A DNA stretch of 64,000 bases from Pseudomonadota bacterium (GCA_023387335.1 JAEWIF010000049.1:1-64000); one strand, 5' to 3'. Positions 34,249 to 43,084 are shown, counted from the first letter of the stretch. The notes: generated from the sequence alone by a model not told the origin. Translations and numbers: made by a program.

Positions 34249-34292
34249 TTGCGCATGAAAACGCTTTCACGATACGATGAAAGCGCTTTCAT
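34249..34292 (+). promoter_or_regulatory. LacI-controlled promoter with two operators, sugar-acid operon
   Basis: TTGCGC (34249-34254), 18 bp, TACGAT (34273-34278) forms the promoter. Operator 1, ATGAAAACGCTTTCAC (34255-34270), fills the spacer; operator 2, ATGAAAGCGCTTTCAT (34277-34292), is a perfect 16-bp palindrome across the predicted start site. Centres are 22 bp apart, two helical turns, so two repressor dimers would bind on the same face. Confidence 0.75.
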
Positions 34293-34308
34293 CTTTCAGG
34301 AGACACCC

Positions 34309-35289
34309 ATGCAGAAGCGCACATTCCTGGCCGCCGCGCTCGCGGTGGCCGTGCTCGGCAGCCCGATGTCCGCCGCCCTCGCGCAAGGCGACTACCCCAG
34401 CCGCCCCGTCAAGATCGTCGTGCCTTTCCCGGCCGGCGGCACCAGCGACCTCATGGGCCGCGCCATCGCCGAGGAGCTCTCGAAGCAGCTCAAGCAGCCG
34501 TTCGTGGTGGAGAACAAGGGCGGCGCCGGCGGCGCCATCGGCTCCGAACAGGTCGCCAAGGTCGCGCCCGACGGCTACACGTTGCTGCTGTCCGGCATCG
34601 GCAGCAACGCGGTGATCCACGGCTTCGCCGCGCCCAAGCCCAACTACGACTCGATGCGCGACTTCGTGCACATCTCGCAGCTGGCCGCCGGGCCGAACGT
34701 GCTGGTGGTGAACCCGTCGTTCCCGGCCAAGACCTTCAAGGAGTTCGTGGCCTACGTGAAGGCCAATCCGGGCAAGGTCGACTACGGACAGGTGACCGCT
34801 TCCTCGGGCCACCTCACCACCGAATACCTCAAGCAGGTGGCGGGCCTGAACATGGTCGGCATCGCCTACAAGGGCGGCGCGCCCGCGCTCACCGACGTGC
34901 TGGCCGGCCAGATCCCGCTGATGTTCACCAACCAGGACGCGGTGCTTTCGCACGTCAGGGCCGGCAAGCTGCGCGCGCTGGCGGTCACCAGCCCGCAGCG
35001 CAACCCGCTGTACCCGGACGTGCCGACGATCGCCGAATCCGGCTACCCCGACTTCTCCGCCGTGTCGTGGACCGGCCTGTCGGCGCCCAAGGGCACGCCC
35101 AAGGAGATCGTGGACAAGCTCGAAGCCGCGATGGTGAAGGCGTTCAACGAGCCCGCGGCGCGGCAGAAGCTGGAAGCCAGCGGCTTCGTCGTGGTCGCGT
35201 CGAAGTCGCCGGACTTCACCAAGTTCGTCCAGGAAGAGATCAACCGCTGGGGCAAGGTCATCCAGGCCTCCGGCATCAAGCCCGAATGA
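34309..35289 (+). CDS. Bug/TctC-family periplasmic receptor, 326 aa
   Basis: Signal peptide of 25 residues with ALA cleavage; mature start QGDYPSRPVKIVVPFPAGGTSD, VVENKGGAGGAIG and IAYKGGAPALTDVL. First gene behind the LacI operators, with CAGGAG before the ATG. Co-expression with the talarate/galactarate dehydratase suggests binding of an aldarate. If so, two unrelated uptake routes (this receptor and the ABC importer) serve one regulon. Confidence 0.94.
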   Translation: MQKRTFLAAALAVAVLGSPMSAALAQGDYPSRPVKIVVPFPAGGTSDLMGRAIAEELSKQLKQPFVVENKGGAGGAIGSEQVAKVAPDGYTLLLSGIGSNAVIHGFAAPKPNYDSMRDFVHISQLAAGPNVLVVNPSFPAKTFKEFVAYVKANPGKVDYGQVTASSGHLTTEYLKQVAGLNMVGIAYKGGAPALTDVLAGQIPLMFTNQDAVLSHVRAGKLRALAVTSPQRNPLYPDVPTIAESGYPDFSAVSWTGLSAPKGTPKEIVDKLEAAMVKAFNEPAARQKLEASGFVVVASKSPDFTKFVQEEINRWGKVIQASGIKPE

Positions 35290-35301
35290 GGAGTGCCTGA
35301 C

Positions 35302-36492
35302 ATGGCCGTCGAATCCAACATCGTTTCCTACGCCAAGGTCGCGTCCGACACGCGCACCGCCGCCGACAGCGCCGACCGCATCGAATGGGTGCAGCTGTCG
35401 CTCATCTATCTTCCGCTCGCCACGCCGGTCAGCGACGCCAAGGTGCTCACGGGCGTGCAGAAGCCGCTCACGGAGATCGCCTTCATCTTCGCGGAGATCC
35501 GCACGCGCGACGGCCACGAAGGCATCGGCTTCGGCTACTCGAAGCGGGCCGGCGGCCCGGGCATGTACGCGCACGCCAGGGAGCTCGCGCCGAACCTGAT
35601 CGGCGAGGACCCGAACGACATCCAGAAGATCTTCACCAAGCTGACCTGGGCCGGCGCGTCGATGGGCCGCGCGGGCCTGACCACGCAGGCGATCGCACCG
35701 TTCGACATCGCGCTGTGGGACCTCAAGGCCCGGCGCGCGAAGCTGCCGCTGGCCAAGCTGCTCGGCGCCCAGCGCGACTCGGTGCAGTGCTACAACACCT
35801 CGGGCGGCTACCTGCACACCGAGCTGTCGCAGGTGCTCAAGAACGTCGAGACCTCGCGCGAGAGCGGCATCGGCGGCATCAAGATCAAGGTGGGCCAGCC
35901 CGACCTGTCGATCGACGTCAAGCGCGTGGGCGAGGTGCGCAAGCTGCTCGGCGACGGTTTCCCGCTCATGGTCGATGCCAACCAGCAGTGGGACCGGCAG
36001 AAGGCCACGCGTGCCTGCCGCCAGTTCGAGCAGTACGACCTGACCTGGATCGAGGAGCCGCTCGACGCGCACGACTTCGAGGGCCACGGCCTGCTGGCCG
36101 AGCGCTTCGACACCGCCATTGCCACGGGCGAGATGCTCACCAGCTTCGACGAGCACGCGCAGCTGATCATGGCTGGCACCGACTTCATCCAGCCCGACGC
36201 GCCGCGCGTGGGCGGCATCACGCCTTTCCTGAAGATCATGGCGCTCGGCGAGTACAAGCGCCGCAAGCTCGCGCCGCACTTCGCGATGGAGATCCACCTG
36301 CACCTGGCCGCCGCCTACGGCATCGAGCCCTGGCTGGAGCACTTCGAGTGGCTGGGACCGCTCTTCAACGAGCCGCTGCAGCTGAAGAACGGCCGCATGT
36401 TCGTGCCCGATCGTCCCGGCCTCGGTTTCTCGCTGTCGAAGCAGGCGCTCGCCTGGCGCACCGAGAACGCCGAGTTCGGCAAGCGGCCGTGA
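35302..36492 (+). CDS. talrD: L-talarate/galactarate dehydratase (enolase superfamily), 396 aa
   Basis: Removes water from L-talarate or galactarate (meso-galactarate) to give 5-keto-4-deoxy-glucarate, in the cytoplasm with Mg2+. The sequence closely recalls characterised TalrD/GalrD enzymes: ATPVSDAKVLTGVQKPLTE near the N-terminus, the base pair Lys194/Lys196 in GIKIKVG, metal ligands Asp225 (VDANQQWD), Glu251 (IEEPLDA) and Glu277 (GEMLTS), and His326 in APHFAMEIHLHL. C-terminus EFGKRP also matches. Start ATG at 35302, 12 bp after the Bug gene. I am confident of the subgroup by remembered sequence; the preferred stereoisomer cannot be decided. Confidence 0.88.
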   Translation: MAVESNIVSYAKVASDTRTAADSADRIEWVQLSLIYLPLATPVSDAKVLTGVQKPLTEIAFIFAEIRTRDGHEGIGFGYSKRAGGPGMYAHARELAPNLIGEDPNDIQKIFTKLTWAGASMGRAGLTTQAIAPFDIALWDLKARRAKLPLAKLLGAQRDSVQCYNTSGGYLHTELSQVLKNVETSRESGIGGIKIKVGQPDLSIDVKRVGEVRKLLGDGFPLMVDANQQWDRQKATRACRQFEQYDLTWIEEPLDAHDFEGHGLLAERFDTAIATGEMLTSFDEHAQLIMAGTDFIQPDAPRVGGITPFLKIMALGEYKRRKLAPHFAMEIHLHLAAAYGIEPWLEHFEWLGPLFNEPLQLKNGRMFVPDRPGLGFSLSKQALAWRTENAEFGKRP

Positions 36493-36503
36493 AGGAAACC
36501 GGC

Positions 36504-37334
36504 ATGACGCCCTTCTTCAACGAACCCCCGCCGCTGGCGGAAAGCGACATCCCGAAGCGGCCTCCGCAGCCGCACGTGTCCGACGAGGTGCTGGCGAGGC
36601 TCGCCCGCTGCACCGCCGGCTCGCTCACCACGCAGCTGTACATCAAGGGCATCCGGCAGCCCGTGCTGCACGGCATCACGCCGCTCAACAAGAAGGTGAA
36701 GCCGTTCGCGGGACGCGCCTACACCATGCGCTTCATCCCGGCGCGCGAGGACGTCGACACCTACGGCAACCTCGTCACGCGGCCGCACCACGACCACCTG
36801 CAGTGGGTCGGCGTGGAGCAGCTGCAGCCGGGCGACGTGCTCGTGATCGACAGCAACCGCGATGGGCGCGCCGCGTCGATGGGCAACATGCTCATCACGC
36901 GGATGATGATGCGCGGCGCGCGTGGCGTCGTCACCGACGGCACGTTCCGCGACGGCGTCGACCTGTCCGGAATGGACTTCCCGGTGTGGTGCACGGGCGT
37001 CACCAACACCACCCGCCTGTCGTACCACCACGTGGCGGACCTCAATGTGCCGATCGGTTGCGCCGGCGTCGCGGTCTACCCCGGCGACGTCGTGCACGGC
37101 GACGGCGACAACATCACCATCATCCCGGCGCAATGGGCCGAGGAGATGGCGGACCTCTGCGAGAAGCGCGACGGCATCGAGGCCTACCTGGCCATGCGGG
37201 TGAAGGCGGGCGAGCCTCTGTGGGGCATCTATCCGCCCAGCGAACAGACCCGCGCGCAGTACCAGGCCTGGCTGGCCGCCGGCCAGCCGCCGATCGAACC
37301 GCGCGGCCCAGCCGCCACACCGTCCAGGAGCTGA
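36504..37334 (+). CDS. RraA-family protein, probable class II keto-acid aldolase, 276 aa
   Basis: RraA-like fold, which includes RNase E inhibitors and metal-dependent pyruvate aldolases such as HMG aldolase. The active-site stretch ASMGNMLITRMMMRGARG (about 124-141) followed by TFRDGVDL, with Arg149, Asp150 and Asp153, has the R-D-x-x-(D/E) metal-binding pattern of the aldolases. The RNase-inhibitor role is therefore unlikely. AAGGA precedes the ATG at 36504; a GTG overlapping the dehydratase stop is an alternative. Next to TalrD it could cleave the keto-deoxy acid product to pyruvate and tartronate semialdehyde (inference). Confidence 0.85.
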   Translation: MTPFFNEPPPLAESDIPKRPPQPHVSDEVLARLARCTAGSLTTQLYIKGIRQPVLHGITPLNKKVKPFAGRAYTMRFIPAREDVDTYGNLVTRPHHDHLQWVGVEQLQPGDVLVIDSNRDGRAASMGNMLITRMMMRGARGVVTDGTFRDGVDLSGMDFPVWCTGVTNTTRLSYHHVADLNVPIGCAGVAVYPGDVVHGDGDNITIIPAQWAEEMADLCEKRDGIEAYLAMRVKAGEPLWGIYPPSEQTRAQYQAWLAAGQPPIEPRGPAATPSRS

Positions 37335-37339
37335 CCCAG

Positions 37340-37789
37340 ATGCCGAAGTTCACCCCCGCCGACCACGCGGCGCTCATCCGCCGCTACTTCAAGGCCTGCA
37401 ACGACGCCGACCACCAGGCGCTCATCGACTGCTTCACGCCCGACGCGGTGCACTACTTCCCGCCCGGCCTGCCCGAGATCCCGTGGCGCGGCGCGGACAC
37501 CATCGCCAGGAAGTGGATCTGGTGCGTGAACGAGCTCGGCTCGCAGTGGACCATCGAGAAGATCCTCGTGAGCCACGACAGCCCCGAGGCCGTGATCGAG
37601 TGGACCCACTGGAAGAACAAGAGCGGCACCGCGCTGCGCGGCGACGAGTGGTACCGGTTCGATCCCGAGACGGGAAAGATCGCCGAGATCCGCGCCTACT
37701 ACGCGGCGCCCGCGGACAAGAGCGTGAAGATCAACGAACTCGCCGGCTTCGACTACGCCGGCCGCGGCTACCACCTGAAGAGCGAATGA
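37340..37789 (+). CDS. SnoaL-like/NTF2-fold protein, 149 aa
   Basis: Small cone-shaped NTF2 fold; YFKACNDADHQALIDCFTPDAVHYFPPG is the standard start of the SnoaL polyketide-cyclase-like family (given here only by its ends: residues about 16-43). The domain covers the full length. Such proteins act as isomerases, dehydratases or binding proteins, with few conserved residues. It overlaps no gene but follows the RraA-like gene by 5 bp, so it belongs to the operon. Its role there may be tautomerisation or dehydration of an acid-sugar intermediate; that is speculative. Confidence 0.82.
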   Translation: MPKFTPADHAALIRRYFKACNDADHQALIDCFTPDAVHYFPPGLPEIPWRGADTIARKWIWCVNELGSQWTIEKILVSHDSPEAVIEWTHWKNKSGTALRGDEWYRFDPETGKIAEIRAYYAAPADKSVKINELAGFDYAGRGYHLKSE

Positions 37790-37828
37790 TCGAAGGGCGC
37801 GCGGCAGCGCCCCCTTACCATCGTGCCC

Positions 37829-39559
37829 ATGACCAAACTGCAAAAGCTGCGCAGCCAACGCTGGCTGGCGCGCGACGACTTCCGCTCCTTCAACCATCGC
37901 TCGCGCGTGATGCAGATGGGCTACGACCCGAAGGACTGGGAAGGCAAGCCGGTCATCGCGATCCTGAACAACTGGAACGACTACAACCCCTGCCACCAGC
38001 ACTTCAAGCAGCGGGTCGACGAGGTCAAGCGGGGCGTGCTGCAGGCCGGCGGTTTCCCGCTCGAGCTGCCCACCGTGTCGCTGGGCGAGAACCTGATCAA
38101 GCCGTCCGCGCTGCTGTACCGGAACATGCTGGCGATGGAGGTGGAGGAGATGATCCGCGCCTACCCGGTCGACGGCGTGGTGCTGATGGGCGGCTGCGAC
38201 AAGACCACGCCCGCGATGCTGCTGGGCGCCACCAGCGCGGACGTGCCGGCGATCTTCCTTCCCGCCGGTCCGATGCTGCGCGGCATGTCGCGCGGCCAGA
38301 CGCTCGGCTCCGGTTCGGACGCGTTCAAGTACTGGGACGAGCGCCGCGCCGGCACCATCTCCGAAGACCAGTGGCAGTCGATCATCGGCGGCATCGCCCG
38401 CAGCTCGGGCACGTGCATGACGATGGGTACGGCCAGCACGATGACCTCGATCGCCGAAGCCATCGGCATGACGCTGCCGGGCGCTTCCTCCATCCCCGCC
38501 GTGGACGCCAGCCACCAGCGGATGGCGACGCAGGTGGGACGCCGCATCGTCGAGATGGTCCATGAAGACCTGCGGCCTTCGCGCATCCAGACACGCGAGG
38601 CCTTCCTGAACGGCATCACCGTGGCGATGGCGCTGGGGTGCTCCACCAACGCGATCATCCACGTCATCGCGCAGGCGCGCCGCGCGAAGCAGGACATCTC
38701 GCTCGAGGACTTCGACCGCCTCAGCCGCAAGGTGCCGGTGCTGGCCAACATCCGCCCGAACGGCACCAGCCAGTACCTGATGGAGGACTTCTATTACGCC
38801 GGCGGTCTGCCGGCGCTGATGCAGCGCCTCACGGGGTTCCTCGACCTCGGCCAGCTCACCGTCACGGGCCGCACGCTGGGAGAGAACATCGCGGGCGCCG
38901 AGTGCTTCAACGACGACGTGATCCGTCCGCTGGACCAGGCCGTTTACCAGGAAGGTTCTCTCGCGGTGCTCAAGGGCAACCTGGCTCCGGACGGCTGCGT
39001 GATCAAGCCGTCCGCGATGAGCGAGAAGTTCCTCAAGCACACCGGACCCGCGCTGGTCTTCGACGACTACCCGACGATGAAGAAGATGCTCGACGACGAG
39101 CAAGCCGACGTCACCGAGGAGCATGTGATCGTGCTGCGCAACGCCGGACCGAAGGGCGGGCCGGGCATGCCCGAGTGGGGAATGATCCCGATGCCGGTCA
39201 AGCTGCTGAAGGAGGGCAAGCGCGACATGCTGCGCATCAGCGACGCGCGCATGAGCGGAACCAGCTACGGCGCCTGCGTCCTGCATGTCGCGCCCGAGGC
39301 CTTCGTGGGCGGCAACCTGGCGCTGGTGCGGACGGGCGATCTCGTCAGCGTCGACGTGCCCGGAAGGACGATCCGCGTCGAGGTGTCCGACGAGGAACTG
39401 GCGCGGCGCCGCGCCGAGTGGAAGCCGCTGCAGCCCCGCTTCGCGCGCGGCTACGGCTGGATGTTCACCGAGCACATCCTGCAGGCCAACGAGGGCTGCG
39501 ACATGGACTTCCTGCAGGCCCAGTTCGGCGAGGACCCGGAAGAGCCCGCGATCTACTGA
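37829..39559 (+). CDS. IlvD/Edd-family sugar-acid dehydratase, 576 aa
   Basis: Iron-sulphur dehydratase of the dihydroxy-acid dehydratase family. Cluster ligands Cys55 (DYNPCHQHF), Cys123 (GGCDKTTPA) and Cys196 (SSGTCMTMG) are all present, indicating a 2Fe-2S enzyme. The NNWNDYNPC stretch is like sugar-acid dehydratases (arabonate/xylonate type) rather than biosynthetic IlvD. Length is as expected. No Shine-Dalgarno; TACCAT ends seven bases before the ATG at 37829, suggesting a second, leaderless promoter inside the operon. A GTG two codons upstream is an alternative start. It probably processes a related aldonate. Confidence 0.9.
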   Translation: MTKLQKLRSQRWLARDDFRSFNHRSRVMQMGYDPKDWEGKPVIAILNNWNDYNPCHQHFKQRVDEVKRGVLQAGGFPLELPTVSLGENLIKPSALLYRNMLAMEVEEMIRAYPVDGVVLMGGCDKTTPAMLLGATSADVPAIFLPAGPMLRGMSRGQTLGSGSDAFKYWDERRAGTISEDQWQSIIGGIARSSGTCMTMGTASTMTSIAEAIGMTLPGASSIPAVDASHQRMATQVGRRIVEMVHEDLRPSRIQTREAFLNGITVAMALGCSTNAIIHVIAQARRAKQDISLEDFDRLSRKVPVLANIRPNGTSQYLMEDFYYAGGLPALMQRLTGFLDLGQLTVTGRTLGENIAGAECFNDDVIRPLDQAVYQEGSLAVLKGNLAPDGCVIKPSAMSEKFLKHTGPALVFDDYPTMKKMLDDEQADVTEEHVIVLRNAGPKGGPGMPEWGMIPMPVKLLKEGKRDMLRISDARMSGTSYGACVLHVAPEAFVGGNLALVRTGDLVSVDVPGRTIRVEVSDEELARRRAEWKPLQPRFARGYGWMFTEHILQANEGCDMDFLQAQFGEDPEEPAIY

Positions 39560-39569
39560 GGCCCAGGCC

Positions 39570-39710
39570 TCAAGCCTGAACTTCGATGTGGTACAGGCCC
39601 CAGGGACACTGGCCGAAGCGCTGGTCCACCGGCTTGGCGGCCATGTCGGCGAACTTGTCCGTGTCCCCGTTGTTGAGCCGGACCGCGATGACCGCGCCGG
39701 GCGCCGCAGC
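39570..39710 (-). pseudogene. Coding remnant, C-terminal fragment of an unknown protein
   Basis: Read leftward, this 46-codon frame lies between an in-frame TAA (39711-39713) and a TGA at 39570-39572, and has no ATG, GTG or TTG near its beginning. Its codons have nearly uniform G/C third positions like real genes here, and the peptide ends with FGQCPWGLYHIEVQA. There is no room upstream, because the PanE-like gene starts at 39783 on the other strand. It looks like the tail of a gene whose front was lost. A very short protein starting at an internal ATG (24 residues) is an alternative. Confidence 0.4.
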
Positions 39711-39782
39711 TTACCCCCCCGGCATGACCGTCGGCTATAACCCTCGCGAAGCGCCCTGGGGGCTGCGGAACGAGGAGACACG

Positions 39783-40706
39783 ATGCGTATCGGGATCATG
39801 GGTTCGGGCGGACTGGGCGGCTACTTCGGTGCCCGGCTCGCGGCGGGCGGAGCGGACGTGCATTTCATCGCGCGCGGCAGGCACCTGGAGGCGATGCGCC
39901 GGGACGGCCTGCGCATCGAGGGACCGCAGCCGCTGCACGTGCCGCGCGTGCAGGCCACGAACGAACCCGCCGAGGTCGGCCCCGTCGATTTCCTCCTGCT
40001 CGGCGTCAAGCTCTGGGACACCGAACAGGCCATCGCGCAGATGCGTCCCATGGTGGGACCGCGGACCACGGTGATCTCGTTCCAGAACGGCGTGCTGAAG
40101 GACGACTACCTGCGCGCGGCCTTTCCGGCCAAGCAGCTGATGGGCGGCGTCGGCTACGTCGCCACGACCATCGAGGAGCCCGGCGTGATCCGGCAGACCG
40201 GCCCGATGCAGCGGCTGATCTTCGGCGAGTTCGACGGCACGCGGTCCGAGCGCGGGCAGGCCCTGCTGGCGGCCTGCCTGGCCGGCGGCATCCAGGCCGA
40301 GCTGTCGTCCGGCATCCTGCGCGAGATCTGGCAGAAGTACGTTTTCCTCGTGGGCCTGTCGGGCACCACGACCTCGATGCGCGACACGATCGGTCCGATC
40401 CGCTCCAACCCGCAGACGCGCGCCTTCCTGTCCGACGTGATGGCCGAGGTGATCGCGGTCGGCCGCGCGCACGGCGTGGACCTGCCCGACGACCAGCTGC
40501 GGATCTCGATGGAGCGCGCCGACACGGTCGCGCCCGAGATGACGTCCTCGATGCACCACGACCTGCAGCGCGGCAATCCGCTGGAAGTGCGCTGGCTGTC
40601 GGGCGGCGTGGTCGAACTCGGCCGGGCCAAGGGCGTGGCCACGCCCTGCAACCGCGCCATCGCCGACATCCTGGCCCTGCACGCCGCGGGAGAGCGCCGT
40701 GGCTGA
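39783..40706 (+). CDS. 2-dehydropantoate 2-reductase-family protein (PanE/ApbA), 307 aa
   Basis: NADPH-dependent keto-acid reductase. N-terminal GSGGLGGYFGARLAAGG is the Rossmann motif; a central QNGV segment (about 101-104) and the C-terminal helical domain with TTSMRDTIGPIRSNP and SSMHHDLQRG, including the conserved catalytic-region Lys/Asn/Ser, fit ApbA_C. GAGGAGA lies upstream. In pantothenate synthesis it would reduce ketopantoate, but in this acid-sugar context it may reduce another 2-oxo acid. It overlaps the next gene by 8 bp. Confidence 0.9.
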   Translation: MRIGIMGSGGLGGYFGARLAAGGADVHFIARGRHLEAMRRDGLRIEGPQPLHVPRVQATNEPAEVGPVDFLLLGVKLWDTEQAIAQMRPMVGPRTTVISFQNGVLKDDYLRAAFPAKQLMGGVGYVATTIEEPGVIRQTGPMQRLIFGEFDGTRSERGQALLAACLAGGIQAELSSGILREIWQKYVFLVGLSGTTTSMRDTIGPIRSNPQTRAFLSDVMAEVIAVGRAHGVDLPDDQLRISMERADTVAPEMTSSMHHDLQRGNPLEVRWLSGGVVELGRAKGVATPCNRAIADILALHAAGERRG

Positions 40707-41790
40707 CGCGCCGCGCCTGCGCGGCGTCAGCTGCACGGCGGTGGAAGTGCCGATGCGCTTCGTGCTGGGCACCAGCGCCGCCACGGTGCGCAGCGCGCCG
40801 CTGCTGCTGGTCGACGTGCTCACCGAGGAGGGGATCACGGGCCGCGCCTACGTCTTCTGCTACCGGCGCAGCGGCGCCCGACCGATCGCGGCGCTGGTCG
40901 AGGATGCGGCGGAACTGGTGCGCGGCGAGCGCATCGCGCCGGTGGACATGGCCGCGAAGCTGCAGCGCCGCTTCGCGCTGATCGGCGTCACCGGGCTCGC
41001 GCGCATGGCGCTGTCGGTGTTCGACATGGCGCTGTGGGACGCGCTGGCCGTCGCTGCCGGATTGCCGCTGGCCACCCTGCTCGGCGCGAAGCCGCGCCCG
41101 GTGCGCGCGTACAACTCCTGCGGCCTCGGCCTGATGGCGCCGCAGGCCGCCGCGGACGAGGCCGAGGCGCTGCTGGAAGGCGGGTTCCAGGCCGTCAAGC
41201 TGCGCCTGGGCTACGCCTCGCTGGCCGAGGACCTGGCCGTCACGCGCGCGGTTCGCGCGCGGCTGCCCGACGGCGTGCAGCTGATGGTCGACTACAACCA
41301 GGCGCTGTCGCGGGCCGACGCGCTGCAGCGCGGACGCGCGCTGCAGGACGAAGGCGTGGCCTGGCTCGAAGAGCCGATCCGCCACGACGACCTGGCGGGC
41401 AATGCGCAGATCGCCCAGGAGCTCGCGCTGCCGCTGCAGCTGGGCGAGAACTTCGACGGACCCAAGGACCTGCTGCGGGCGCTGCACGCCGGCGCCTGCG
41501 ACCTGGTGATGCCCGACGTGGCGCGCATCGGCGGCGTCACCGGCTGGATGCAGGCCGCCGGCGTCGCCGAGGCCCACGGCATCCCCATGAGCTCGCACCT
41601 GATGCCCGAGGTCAGCGCCCACTTGCTCGCAGCGAGCCCGACCTGCCACTGGCTGGAGTACGTCGACTGGACGGATGCGATCGCCCAGGAGCCGGCGCCT
41701 GTCGTGGACGGCCACTGGCAAATCCCGGAGCGGCCCGGCACGGGGCTGGCGTGGGATCCGGAGAAGGTGGCGCGCTGCCGGATGGCCTAG
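40699..41790 (+). CDS. Mandelate racemase/muconate lactonizing family enzyme (enolase superfamily), 363 aa
   Basis: Enolase-superfamily enzyme of the mandelate-racemase-like type. The base motif reads VKLRLG (Lys-x-Arg). Metal ligands are in MVDYNQ, WLEEPI and LGENF, followed by MPDVARIGG and the SSHLMPEVSAHLL histidine. The N-terminal capping domain covers the first 120 residues. GTG start with GGAGAG before it. It overlaps the PanE-like gene by 8 bp and converges on the threonate-dehydrogenase-like gene with shared stop bases. A close relative by motif order is the enzyme at 61965-63068. Reaction unknown; racemisation or dehydration of a hydroxy acid is likely. Confidence 0.92.
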   Translation: MADAPRLRGVSCTAVEVPMRFVLGTSAATVRSAPLLLVDVLTEEGITGRAYVFCYRRSGARPIAALVEDAAELVRGERIAPVDMAAKLQRRFALIGVTGLARMALSVFDMALWDALAVAAGLPLATLLGAKPRPVRAYNSCGLGLMAPQAAADEAEALLEGGFQAVKLRLGYASLAEDLAVTRAVRARLPDGVQLMVDYNQALSRADALQRGRALQDEGVAWLEEPIRHDDLAGNAQIAQELALPLQLGENFDGPKDLLRALHAGACDLVMPDVARIGGVTGWMQAAGVAEAHGIPMSSHLMPEVSAHLLAASPTCHWLEYVDWTDAIAQEPAPVVDGHWQIPERPGTGLAWDPEKVARCRMA

Positions 41791-42704
41791 CGCGGCTTTG
41801 GCAACTCGATACCGGGAAAAATCTTGATCACCGCCGAATCGTCCTCGCGCCCGTGGCCCGCGCTGGAGGCCTGCATGAACATCTGGTGCGCGGTGGCGGT
41901 GATGGGCAGCGGGAATTTCGTCGCGCGGGCCGTGTCGAGCACCAGCCCGAGGTCCTTCACGAAGATGTCGACGGCCGACAGCGGCGTGTAGTCGCCGGCC
42001 ACGACGTGCGGCATCCGGTTCTCGAACATCCAGCTGTTGCCGGCGCTGTGGGTGATCAGGTCGTAGATCGCCGCGGGGTCCAGCCCTTCGCGGATGCCCA
42101 GCGCCATCGCCTCGGCGGCCGCCGCGATGTGCACGCCGGCCAGCAGCTGGTTGACGATCTTGAACTTGCTGCCGTTGCCGGCCCGGTCGCCCAGCCGGTA
42201 GACCTTGGCGGCCATCGCGTCGAGCGCACCGCCGGCCTTGGCGTAGGCCTCGGCGCGGCCCGCGGTCATCATCGTCATCTGGCCTGAAGCGGCCTTCGCC
42301 GCGCCGCCCGAGATGGGCGAGTCCAGGTAGAGCAGGCCTTGCTCCGCCAGGCGCGCCTCCAGTTGGGCGGACCAGTTCGGATCGACCGTCGAGCACATGA
42401 CGAACAGGCTGCCGGGCTTCATCGCGGCGGCGGCGCCGCCGGTCCCGAACAGCACTTCCTCGGTCTGCACCGCGTTGACCACGACGCTCACCAGCACCTC
42501 GCAGCGCGACGCCATCTCGGCCGGACTGGCGCAGCCCGCGCCGCCCTCGGCGACGAAAGCCTCCACCGCTTCGGGCCGGACGTCGAAGACATGGACGGGG
42601 TAGCCCGCGCGGCGGAGCGACCCGGCCATGCCGCGCCCCATGGCGCCGAGGCCGATCACGCCGATCGGCGCGAGGGTCGAGGGTTCATTGCGGTCTGCAG
42701 GCAT
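41787..42704 (-). CDS. ltnD: 3-hydroxyisobutyrate-dehydrogenase-family enzyme, L-threonate dehydrogenase-like, 305 aa
   Basis: NAD(P)-dependent beta-hydroxyacid dehydrogenase. Rossmann motif GVIGLGAMGRGMAG at about 15-28, substrate loop DSPISGGAAKAASG, and the catalytic-lysine region GNGSKFKIVNQLL. The C-terminal GHGREDDSAVIKIF is typical of the LtnD/YgbJ branch, which oxidises L-threonate to 2-oxo-tetronate. GGAGGA precedes the start at 42704. The 3-oxo-tetronate kinase of the same known pathway lies at 50006, on the same strand but 7 kb away. Tartronate-semialdehyde reduction is an alternative role. Confidence 0.82.
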   Translation of the reverse strand: MPADRNEPSTLAPIGVIGLGAMGRGMAGSLRRAGYPVHVFDVRPEAVEAFVAEGGAGCASPAEMASRCEVLVSVVVNAVQTEEVLFGTGGAAAAMKPGSLFVMCSTVDPNWSAQLEARLAEQGLLYLDSPISGGAAKAASGQMTMMTAGRAEAYAKAGGALDAMAAKVYRLGDRAGNGSKFKIVNQLLAGVHIAAAAEAMALGIREGLDPAAIYDLITHSAGNSWMFENRMPHVVAGDYTPLSAVDIFVKDLGLVLDTARATKFPLPITATAHQMFMQASSAGHGREDDSAVIKIFPGIELPKPR

Positions 42705-42768
42705 GGGCGACGTCCTCCGGTCCGCGCTGACGGTGCGCGGCACGGCACATTCTTGCAGGGACCGAGGG

Positions 42769-42990
42769 CTAGGTCGTCGACGAAGCCAGCGGCGCCTTCC
42801 TTTCGGCGCGAGGCTTGACCGGCTTCGGGGGTGCGAGGAGGTCGGCGAACTGCCGGTCGGCCTCGGCCCGCAGGCGCTGGGCCTCCGCCTGCAGCAGGCC
42901 GGCACGCGATCCGGCCACGGCCGCGGCCAGCTCGGCCTTGCAGGCGTCGCTCTCGGCCTGCCGCCAGGCAATCAGCATCAGTTGTTCCAT
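42769..42990 (-). CDS. Small helical protein, 73 aa, unidentified
   Basis: Residues 1-50 are Ala/Glu/Gln/Arg-rich and likely form one long helix or coiled coil (AGLLQAEAQRLRAEADRQFA); the C-terminal tail is Pro/Lys-rich (PPKPVKPRAERK). GGTGGAG precedes the ATG closely. It lies between ltnD and the beta-lactamase gene on the same strand, 64 bp upstream of ltnD. Third-position GC is high. No family recognised; could be spurious. Confidence 0.5.
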   Translation of the reverse strand: MEQLMLIAWRQAESDACKAELAAAVAGSRAGLLQAEAQRLRAEADRQFADLLAPPKPVKPRAERKAPLASSTT

Positions 42991-43084
42991 GGCTCCACCA
43001 TCCTCGCCCCGGGTCCAGGAGCATCGCCCATCCCCGGCGCCAACTGAATACGCCGTTTGGAGTAGGCCGATGGTGCGCCTGCGC

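Noticed and set aside
36504..37334. RNase E activity regulator as the role of the RraA-like protein
   Set aside because: The R-D-x-x-D metal motif and the operon context fit aldolase-type members; true RraA is shorter and lies elsewhere in genomes.
37229..39799. Long minus-strand open frame opposite RraA, SnoaL and IlvD genes
   Set aside because: Low-complexity product and fully covered by well-supported plus-strand genes.
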